Assembly: GCA_001871685.1 (NCBI GenBank)
Contig: MNVK01000014.1
Span: 1-9,854, forward strand
DNA from: Nitrospirae bacterium CG1_02_44_142
Lineage (GTDB): Bacteria; Nitrospirota; Thermodesulfovibrionia; Thermodesulfovibrionales; UBA1546
Length of the DNA: 9,854 nt
Direction: 5' to 3'
In this document: positions 4,981 to 9,854 of the stretch, piece after piece
Layout of the letters: each line of letters begins with the position of its first letter
How positions within the stretch are numbered: position 1 is the stretch's first letter
Made by a program: the position numbers and the translations under genes
The notes under the pieces: model-generated
What the model was told of the DNA's origin: nothing
Seen by the model: only the letters and a program-made list of their open reading frames with translations
Databases searched by the model: none

Positions 4981-5961
4981 CTACCATTTTATCAATACCG
5001 ACGCCCAGGTAAGCCCGCCGCCGAAAGCCTCAAGAAGAACATAATCTCCGTCTCTCACCCTGCCCTGTCTGACAGCCTCATCAAGCGCAATAGGGATAGA
5101 GGCGGCAGAGGTGTTCCCATATTTATCAATATTGACAAAGACCTTTTCCATCGGAATATTAAGCCTCTCGGCAGTTGCCTGTATAATCCTCAGATTCGCC
5201 TGATGAGGTATAAGCAGGGAAAGCTGGGAAGGCTTGAGCTTGTTCTCCTCAAGTGTTCTTGCCACAAGATTTTCAAGTGTCCGCACAGCAATCTTGAAGG
5301 TCTCATTGCCTTTCATCCTAAGATAGTGCATCTTCTTTTTTAACGACTCTTTTGAAGCGGGATTCCTTGAGCCTCCGCCCGGCATATTCAGGAGTTCCCA
5401 TAATGCTCCGTTAGACCTTATATGCGTTGAAACTATCCCCCGGTCTTCATCTGTGGCTTTTAGTATTACAGCCCCGGCGCCGTCGCCAAAAAGCACACAA
5501 GTGGTCCTGTCTTCCCAGTCCGTAACACGGGAAAGGACCTCTGCGCCGACAATAAGTATTTTCTTGTAAGCGCCGCTTTTTATAAAACTGTCTGCAATAG
5601 AAAGACCGTAAAGAAACCCGGAACATGCGGCATTCACATCAAAGGCCGCGGCTTTCTTTATGCCAAGCTTATGCTGAAGATGACAGGCCGTTGCAGGTGT
5701 AGGCATGTCTCCTGTGACTGTTGCAACAATTATCAGTTCAATATCCTTTGGCTTTATGTCTGCTCTCTTGAAAGCCGCCTTTGCAGCCTCGCAGGCAAGG
5801 TCAGATGCAGCCTCTTTCTCATCCGCTATCCGCCGCTCTCTTATCCCTGACCTTTCTCTTATCCATTCATCAGAGGTATCCACCATCTTTTCAAGGTCAA
5901 AATTGGTAAGCACATGCTTGGGGACATAAGAGCCTGTAGCGATAATCTTAGCCCTTAACAA
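4981..5961 (-). CDS. fabH: Beta-ketoacyl-ACP synthase III
   Basis: A 326-residue thiolase-fold enzyme that condenses acetyl-CoA with malonyl-ACP to start fatty acid synthesis. The catalytic triad is visible: C113 (NAACSGF), H253 (IPHQAN) and N283 (YGNTSAAS). The family start (SYVPKHVLTN, TSDEWIRERSGI) and the C-terminal EAFGGGLTWAS are present, and length is normal. The start codon is TTG at 5961, chosen because AAGGAG lies seven bases upstream and the homologous proteins begin here. The gene overlaps the end of plsX by 14 bases, so the two are translationally coupled. Confidence 0.96.
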   Translation of the reverse strand: MLRAKIIATGSYVPKHVLTNFDLEKMVDTSDEWIRERSGIRERRIADEKEAASDLACEAAKAAFKRADIKPKDIELIIVATVTGDMPTPATACHLQHKLGIKKAAAFDVNAACSGFLYGLSIADSFIKSGAYKKILIVGAEVLSRVTDWEDRTTCVLFGDGAGAVILKATDEDRGIVSTHIRSNGALWELLNMPGGGSRNPASKESLKKKMHYLRMKGNETFKIAVRTLENLVARTLEENKLKPSQLSLLIPHQANLRIIQATAERLNIPMEKVFVNIDKYGNTSAASIPIALDEAVRQGRVRDGDYVLLEAFGGGLTWASVLIKW

Positions 5962-6970
5962 ATATCTTCTCCTTTACACGAAGATTCAATATCTCCTCCG
6001 AGATAATCTCATGCACTTTTTTTCTGGAAAACTCTACGGCAACTCTGATAGCGTTCCTTATTGCGCGCGATGAAGACCTGCCGTGACTTATGATGCATGT
6101 GCCGTTTATTCCGAGCAGAGGCGCTCCGCCATACTCGGCATAATCCATCTTCTTTTTGAAATTCTTTAGCGCAGGCTTCATAAAAAGATACCCTATCCGT
6201 CCTACCGCCATGCCCGCTACTTCTCTTTTAAGCATTTTTACTATAGTGTCGGCAAGTCCCTCGCTGGTCTTTAAGACTACATTTCCTATAAACCCATCAC
6301 ATACTACCACATCAGCATCCCCGGAAAAAACATCTTTTCCCTCTATATTTCCTACAAAATTCAGATTTGTGCCTTTAAACAGTTTGAAGGCCTCTCTGGT
6401 AAGTTCGTTGCCCTTCATATCTTCCTCGCCTATGCTCAGCAGCGCCACTCTCGGCTCGTGTTTGCCGAAAATCGCCTTGCAATAGGAGCTGCCCATCAAT
6501 CCGAATTGAATCAGATTCTCTGCCTTGCAGTCAACATTTGCGCCGGCGTCTATCAGAACAAACAGGCCTTTGAGTGTAGGTATTGTCGCTGCAATTGCAG
6601 GCCTGTCAACACCTTTTGATGTTCCGAGAACAAAGAGAGCCGAAGCCATTGCAACGCCTGAATTGCCGGCGCTCACCACTGCATCAGCCTCTTTATTTTT
6701 TACGGCGTCAACCGCGCGCCTTATGGAAGAATCTTTCTTTTTTCTTAGAGCTGTAACAGGAGACTCATGCATTCCTATAACCTGAGATGTGTGCCTGATA
6801 TGAATGCGGTTGGAGGTGCAGCGCCTGTCTTTCAGTTCTTTTTTGAGACTGGTTTCGTCTCCGAAAAGTAGGACCTCAAGGTCGTCGTATTCCCTTACGG
6901 TTTCAACCGCCCCCTCTACCGTAACAGCAGGGGCATAATCACCCCCCATTGCATCCAGGGCAATCTTCAT
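5948..6970 (-). CDS. plsX: Phosphate acyltransferase PlsX
   Basis: A 340-residue peripheral-membrane enzyme converting acyl-ACP to acyl-phosphate, the acyl donor of PlsY. Recognised by the N-terminal MKIALDAMGGDYAP, SAGNSGV (100-106), the LIDAGANVDC segment near 140, and DGFIGNVVLKTSEG near 225. Length is normal. The ATG overlaps the rpmF stop codon in an ATGA arrangement, with AAGGA upstream, and the 3' end overlaps fabH. The rpmF-plsX-fabH order is widely conserved and links ribosome and membrane lipid production. Confidence 0.96.
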   Translation of the reverse strand: MKIALDAMGGDYAPAVTVEGAVETVREYDDLEVLLFGDETSLKKELKDRRCTSNRIHIRHTSQVIGMHESPVTALRKKKDSSIRRAVDAVKNKEADAVVSAGNSGVAMASALFVLGTSKGVDRPAIAATIPTLKGLFVLIDAGANVDCKAENLIQFGLMGSSYCKAIFGKHEPRVALLSIGEEDMKGNELTREAFKLFKGTNLNFVGNIEGKDVFSGDADVVVCDGFIGNVVLKTSEGLADTIVKMLKREVAGMAVGRIGYLFMKPALKNFKKKMDYAEYGGAPLLGINGTCIISHGRSSSRAIRNAIRVAVEFSRKKVHEIISEEILNLRVKEKIFVKG

Positions 6971-7155
6971 GCTTCCTTTTCAATTATTTCAAGAACCTTG
7001 TTGCCGTTGTACGAACCACAGCTCGGGCACACCCTGTGCGACAGCTTTAATTCCTTACATTCAGGGCACGAGCTTAGATTGGGCGTCTGTCCCTTCCAGT
7101 TGGCCCTGCGTTTGTCTCTTCTGGTCCTTGTATGTCTGTGCGTCGGATTCGCCAT
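6967..7155 (-). CDS. rpmF: 50S ribosomal protein L32
   Basis: A 62-residue basic protein of the large ribosomal subunit. It starts MANPTHRHTRTRRDKRR, as L32 proteins do, and carries four cysteines as two CxxC pairs (C30/C33 and C43/C46), so this is the zinc-binding form. GAAGGGAG precedes the ATG. The gap to the yceD stop is four bases, and the stop overlaps the plsX start. Confidence 0.96.
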   Translation of the reverse strand: MANPTHRHTRTRRDKRRANWKGQTPNLSSCPECKELKLSHRVCPSCGSYNGNKVLEIIEKEA

Positions 7156-7159
7156 TTTT

Positions 7160-7666
7160 TTACTCCCTTCTTAATAATTCTTTCAGAACCTCAAGTCTTG
7201 AGTCTGTTTTATCTAAATTGCAACTGCATTTATTCACATTTAAGTCTGTCCCGCATTTCGGGCATATTCCCTTGCAGGTTTCACTGCACAGCGGTTTCAT
7301 GGAAACATTCAAAAGTATCTGCTCTTTCAGCAGTTCCGTGAGCTCAAGCTCATTCCCGGAATAAAATCCTGTCTCCAGTTCATCTTCCTTTATCTCGCGC
7401 TTGCCCTCTGCCTTCAATTCCCCGGTAGGGTGATACGTTACAATAATTGGAGCGTTTATTTCAGCTGTATAGTTTTTCAGGCATCTGCTGCATTCAAGCT
7501 CCACGCTTGCCGTTATCTCACCCTGTATTACAACCTCGGGCATTATCTTCCTTATGCTTAACTGCCCTTTTACAGGAGAAACCAGCTTTATAACATCTAA
7601 CTCAAGCGTCTCATCAATTGTAAGTTCCAGACCCTCGTCAGGTATCTCTGAAATCAATATCTTCAT
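7160..7666 (-). CDS. yceD: YceD/DUF177 family protein
   Basis: A 168-residue member of the DUF177 (YceD) family, which almost always precedes rpmF; in E. coli and plants it has been linked to 23S rRNA accumulation or processing. It carries CSRC at 59-62 and a C-terminal cysteine cluster (C127, C131, C135, C138, C147, C149) within PLCSETCKGICPKCGTDLN, suggesting bound metal. It is the first gene of the operon, about 54 bases after the predicted transcription start. No strong Shine-Dalgarno is seen before its ATG; the sequence there is GGGCTGAAAAA. A leader hairpin lies just upstream. Confidence 0.9.
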   Translation of the reverse strand: MKILISEIPDEGLELTIDETLELDVIKLVSPVKGQLSIRKIMPEVVIQGEITASVELECSRCLKNYTAEINAPIIVTYHPTGELKAEGKREIKEDELETGFYSGNELELTELLKEQILLNVSMKPLCSETCKGICPKCGTDLNVNKCSCNLDKTDSRLEVLKELLRRE

Positions 7667-7677
7667 TTTTTCAGCCC

Positions 7678-7708
7678 GGCCTGATCCCGAGCTGCGCGGG
7701 AAAAGGCC
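7678..7708 (-). other. Hairpin in the yceD operon leader
   Basis: In the leader RNA AGGCC/GGCCT-type arms pair at 7704-7708 with 7678-7682, and TCCCG/CGGGA arms at 7697-7701 with 7685-7689, separated by a two-by-two internal loop and capped by seven bases. It occupies most of the short leader just before the yceD start and could affect translation initiation or stability. No known leader family is recognised. Confidence 0.5.
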
Positions 7709-7726
7709 ATTAAAGAAAAGTGTTTA

Positions 7727-7756
7727 ATTATAAAGAATGCATTAAAAGCATGTCAA
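7727..7756 (-). promoter_or_regulatory. Promoter of the yceD-rpmF-plsX-fabH-gpsA-larB operon
   Basis: Minus strand: consensus TTGACA at 7756-7751, 18-base spacer, consensus TATAAT at 7732-7727, with an expected start near 7720. Both boxes are perfect, as expected for a highly expressed housekeeping operon. Confidence 0.88.
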
Positions 7757-7778
7757 GGAAACGAATGTGAAATTTACC

Positions 7779-7807
7779 TTGACCAATATTTTGGTATCTT
7801 ATATTAT
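7779..7807 (+). promoter_or_regulatory. Promoter of the TPR-protein gene
   Basis: TTGACC at 7779-7784, 17-base spacer, TATTAT at 7802-7807. Divergent from the yceD promoter, with the two -35 boxes only 22 bases apart. The expected start near 7814 places the whole nested palindrome in the untranslated leader. Confidence 0.65.
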
Positions 7808-7817
7808 TGCAATGACA

Positions 7818-7910
7818 GGGGACAGTGCCGGAATTAACCACCCCTTTAATTCCCCTCCTTAATAAGGAGGGGAGCACGAAGTGCGGGGTGGTGGATTTGG
7901 GACTGTCCCC
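7818..7910. repeat. Nested palindromic repeat element
   Basis: Three nested inverted repeats share one axis: GGGGACAGT (7818-7826) with ACTGTCCCC (7902-7910); ACCACCCC (7837-7844) with GGGGTGGT (7885-7892); and CCCCTCCTTA (7852-7861) with TAAGGAGGGG (7863-7872). A small GCAC-GAA-GTGC side hairpin is at 7874-7884. The inner core has the same ten-base arms and one-base centre as the repeat in the recombinase gene. This looks like a dispersed non-autonomous (REP/MITE-like) element lying in the leader of the TPR gene. Confidence 0.75.
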
Positions 7911-7933
7911 GTATCCGAAAATAGATACGGAGG
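7909..7933 (+). promoter_or_regulatory. Ribosome binding site next to a hairpin, TPR gene
   Basis: GGAGG at 7929-7933 lies six bases before the ATG. CCGTATC (7909-7915) can pair with GATACGG (7924-7930), covering the first bases of this site. The hairpin shares two bases with the outer arm of the nested palindrome, so the two structures compete at the boundary. Confidence 0.45.
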
Positions 7934-7939
7934 TTTAAC

Positions 7940-9181
7940 ATGAGACATATTTTTACAATTATGATTGCTGCTCTTTTTTTGTTTTACCCCTCACATGGTT
8001 TTACACAGGTCAAGGAGATTGTTTCAGAAGGGGCATACAATATGGGCGACGGAGAAACTCCAAGTGTTGCAGAGAGCAGGGCCTTGCTTAATGCAAAGAG
8101 GATTGCCCTTGAGCAGGCTGGGACTTATGTAGAGAGTTATACAAAGGTGGAGAGTTTTCAATTGACCAAAGATGAGATACAGGTTCTAACATCAGGGATT
8201 ATGGAGGTGGATATACTTGACAAGAAAAGGACTATTGTCGGCGACGGTTTTCGCTTTTGGGTAAAGATAAAGGCAAGGGTCAATCCGGATAGGATTCAGG
8301 AGATGGCAAATAAGATTAAGGCTAAAGATAAATCAGTTGTTGAGGATTATAAAAAGATTCAGGAGGCTTACGATAAGAGCCAGAGAGAGATTGGGGAATT
8401 AAAGAAACAATTGGCAGGGGCAAAGGGTGAAAAGGAAAAGAAAAAAGTAGAGGCAAAGATTACGGATGATGAGAGGCTGTTTCAGGCAAATGAGTGGTTT
8501 GAGAAGGGGAATAAATATAGTTTTTTAAACAATGAGCACGATAAGGCAATAGAGGCATTTACCTTCGCAATTGCATTAGATCCGAATTATGCCAGAGCCT
8601 ACAATGGTCGTGGAAATGCATATGGCGGCAAAGGACAATACGACAGAGCAATGCAGGATTATAACAAGGCAATTCAATTAGACCCGAATCTTGCCTATGC
8701 CTACTACAATCGTGGGAATGCTTATAATAACAAAGGACAGAAAGACAGGGCGATTGAGGATTATAATAAGGCGATTGCCTTAAATCCGAATCTTGTAAGA
8801 GCCTACATCAATCGTGGGGTTGCTTATGCTGCCAAGGGCCAATATGACAGGGCAATACAGGATTATAATAAGGCAATAGCATTAGACCCGAATCTTGCCT
8901 TAGCCTACAACAATCGTGGGGCTGCTTATGGTAACAAAGGGCAACATGACAGGGCAATGCAGGATTTTAATAAGGTAATTGTCTTGAACCCGAATGATGA
9001 CTTAGCCTACTACAATCTGGCGTGCTATTACTCTTTACATGGTGACGAACTTAAATCTTGTGATTCCTTAGGTAAGGCTGTCGAGAAAGGTTTTAAAGAT
9101 TGGGAACATATCAAAAAAGACTCTGACCTTAATAAAATCAGAAACGCTGATTGCTATAAAAAAATAATGGAGGGACGATAA
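7940..9181 (+). CDS. Secreted TPR-repeat protein
   Basis: A 413-residue protein. Residues 1-22 are a signal peptide with a hydrophobic core (IFTIMIAALFLFY), so it is exported. Residues 25-115 resemble the FlgT_N/LPP20-like module (AESRALLNAKRIALEQA), which may contact the envelope. Residues 133-172 are a charged probable coiled coil. Six TPR units follow: about 183-216, 217-250, 251-284, 285-318, 319-352, and a degenerate last one ending in the common FKDWEHIKKDSDLNKIRN tail. The middle four carry near-identical NRG.AY..KGQYDRA.QDYNKAI.LDPN motifs. TPRs bind other proteins; the partner is unknown. It has its own promoter and a good GGAGG site, and no operon partner is evident. Confidence 0.88.
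   Translation: MRHIFTIMIAALFLFYPSHGFTQVKEIVSEGAYNMGDGETPSVAESRALLNAKRIALEQAGTYVESYTKVESFQLTKDEIQVLTSGIMEVDILDKKRTIVGDGFRFWVKIKARVNPDRIQEMANKIKAKDKSVVEDYKKIQEAYDKSQREIGELKKQLAGAKGEKEKKKVEAKITDDERLFQANEWFEKGNKYSFLNNEHDKAIEAFTFAIALDPNYARAYNGRGNAYGGKGQYDRAMQDYNKAIQLDPNLAYAYYNRGNAYNNKGQKDRAIEDYNKAIALNPNLVRAYINRGVAYAAKGQYDRAIQDYNKAIALDPNLALAYNNRGAAYGNKGQHDRAMQDFNKVIVLNPNDDLAYYNLACYYSLHGDELKSCDSLGKAVEKGFKDWEHIKKDSDLNKIRNADCYKKIMEGR
8588..8995 (+). repeat. Four tandem 102-base repeats encoding TPR units
   Basis: Residues 217-352 are encoded by four 102-base units that stay alike at the nucleotide level (for example CAATCGTGG and AAAGGACA recur at matching positions), not just in protein. This suggests recent duplication or ongoing homogenisation. 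Confidence 0.8.
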
Positions 9182-9289
9182 AAAAGATACCCATATATGG
9201 GCAGGGCGATTTCTGACTTGCAGAAGGCCTGTGATATGGGACATGAATTGGGGTGCAAGAATTTGCAGAAGGCTTTACAGAAGAGATAA
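9182..9289 (+). pseudogene. Remnant of a TPR-type C-terminus, in frame after the TPR gene
   Basis: Directly after the TAA at 9179-9181 the same frame stays open for 35 codons and reads YMGRAISDLQKACDMG, HELGCKNLQKALQKR, then TAA at 9287-9289. This matches the typical last repeat of TPR/Sel1-like proteins (YDRAISDLQKACDMG). An ATG at 9197 is present but has no ribosome binding site. The likely explanation is a leftover from an older or paralogous TPR gene, or read-through across a secondary stop codon. Confidence 0.55.
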
Positions 9290-9308
9290 GCAAAAAAAAT
9301 GGATGCGG

Positions 9309-9323
9309 GCGGCTGTCAGCCGC
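9309..9323. other. Small G/C hairpin downstream of the TPR gene
   Basis: GCGGCT-GTC-AGCCGC forms a perfect six-base stem. No T-tract follows on the plus strand, so it is only a weak terminator candidate. The rest of 9290-9341 shows nothing recognisable. Confidence 0.4.
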
Positions 9324-9341
9324 AGATGATTTCAGGCATTA

Positions 9342-9350
9342 TGCTAAAAT
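9342..9350 (+). promoter_or_regulatory. Extended -10 promoter of the small gene pair
   Basis: TGCTAAAAT fits an extended -10 element (TGnTAnAAT-like) without a good -35. A start seven bases downstream would fall on the GTG at 9357, so the mRNA may be leaderless. Confidence 0.4.
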
Positions 9351-9356
9351 ATATCT

Positions 9357-9587
9357 GTGCATTTTAAAGTAATAGGAAAGCTACTGAGAATTGAAACCAT
9401 TGCCGCAGGGCATGGAATAAAGAATTTGAATCGATTGAACAAGTTGTATGGCGAAACAAATTGGAGAAAATTGAAGGGGATTTGCCAAGTAAAACTGGAA
9501 GATGATACTATTCTTGAGGCTGAAGTGCATTGGTATGAAGGACATGGCATTGGGAAGAAAGAAATGAAAATTAAGAGATATTTATAA
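9357..9587 (+). CDS. Uncharacterised small protein, first of a pair
   Basis: A 76-residue basic protein starting at GTG 9357. A TAA at 9345-9347 in frame just upstream leaves no room for an earlier start, and no ATG occurs before residue 70. There is no Shine-Dalgarno. The sequence has two recognisable blocks: NLNRLNKLYGETNWRKLKG (23-41) and EAEVHWYEGHGIGKKEMKIK (54-73). I recall similar small conserved proteins in diverse bacteria, all without assigned function. The C-terminal block looks like two beta strands joined by a Gly/His loop. Eleven bases separate it from the next gene, so both are probably cotranscribed. Confidence 0.7.
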   Translation: MHFKVIGKLLRIETIAAGHGIKNLNRLNKLYGETNWRKLKGICQVKLEDDTILEAEVHWYEGHGIGKKEMKIKRYL

Positions 9588-9598
9588 GGGAGAGAGCT

Positions 9599-9820
9599 AT
9601 GAAGATACATTTTATGATATGCGTTGAGAATCGTGGATATGAAGCGTCATTGGAAACGAGAAAGATATATGAAGTGTTGACCGATAAGACAGCGGAGAAA
9701 CATCATCAGATAAGGGTCATAGACGAGTCCGGCGAGGATTATTTATATCCTGAAAAGTATTTTGCTCCTGTACGGTTACCTTTATTCACAAAAGAAAAAT
9801 TAGAATTGACAACGGTATAA
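9599..9820 (+). CDS. Uncharacterised small protein, second of a pair
   Basis: A 73-residue protein with a good GGGAGAGAG site before the ATG. The centre carries RKIYEVLTDKTAEKHHQIRVIDESGEDYLYPEKYF-type sequence (residues 21-56), a conserved pattern of small bacterial proteins with a probable SH3-like beta barrel (RVIDESGEDYLYP). Function is not known. The tandem arrangement of two small genes, one basic and one more acidic, would suit a toxin-antitoxin or other two-component module, but nothing in the sequence proves it. The remaining bases to the window end hold no feature I can support. Confidence 0.72.
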   Translation: MKIHFMICVENRGYEASLETRKIYEVLTDKTAEKHHQIRVIDESGEDYLYPEKYFAPVRLPLFTKEKLELTTV

Positions 9821-9854
9821 CACATCATTCCTACTCATAAACCTCTCTCCATCC

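Noticed and set aside
6969..7364. 131-codon open frame on the plus strand
   Set aside because: It lies antisense to rpmF and yceD, both certain genes, and its product has low-complexity Ser/Phe/Cys-rich sequence with no family resemblance.
7779..7807. TTGGTCAAGG on the minus strand as an additional promoter for yceD
   Set aside because: The minus-strand reading lacks a -10 box at proper spacing, while the consensus promoter at 7727-7756 already explains the operon.
8588..8995. Regular tandem repeats as a CRISPR-like or satellite array
   Set aside because: The 102-base period is in frame, has no unique spacers and encodes canonical 34-residue TPR units.

Overview
The window looks like a piece of a Gram-negative, moderately AT-rich bacterial chromosome. 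Envelope-targeted proteins (a lipobox lipoprotein and a signal-peptide TPR protein) sit beside a classic housekeeping block yceD-rpmF-plsX-fabH. The mix of gene order, integrase type and G/C-rich palindromic repeats suggests a Nitrospirota or deltaproteobacteria-like lineage, but that is inference and the taxon is not fixed by the sequence.

Left part (1-1102, minus strand). A toxin-antitoxin operon (AbrB/MazE-type antitoxin, then a Doc/Fic toxin) runs leftward from a sigma70-like promoter. It is followed by a second promoter, a TPP riboswitch, an intrinsic terminator and the start of thiS, which is cut by the window edge. Thiamin biosynthesis is therefore probably controlled by transcription attenuation.

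Accessory part (about 1133-3129, plus strand). A tyrosine recombinase with all six catalytic residues and an extra N-terminal domain is followed by a hairpin-rich spacer and then a compact unit holding a CsgG/LpoB-like lipoprotein. That unit is bounded by GTTAGGC on the left and GCCTAAC plus an 88-nt folded element ending in GTT on the right. This is the layout of an integron gene cassette with its attC site, lying downstream of and co-directional with a recombinase that lacks the usual IntI-specific insertion. It is the most interesting feature here. The recombinase gene also carries a G/C-rich palindromic repeat read in frame.

Core part (3176-7756, minus strand). One promoter upstream of yceD drives yceD-rpmF-plsX-fabH-gpsA-larB, with overlaps or short gaps except for a repeat-filled gap between fabH and gpsA. 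PlsX (acyl-phosphate), FabH (initiation of fatty acid synthesis) and GpsA (glycerol 3-phosphate) together supply the substrates of phospholipid synthesis. LarB, for the nickel-pincer cofactor, is an unexpected last gene.

Right part (7757-9854, plus strand). A divergent promoter leads through a long nested palindrome, related to the repeat in the recombinase, into a secreted TPR-repeat protein. After it come an in-frame remnant of another TPR-type C-terminus and a pair of small uncharacterised genes, the first of which may be read from a leaderless mRNA. I saw no tRNA, rRNA, CRISPR array or complete insertion sequence.
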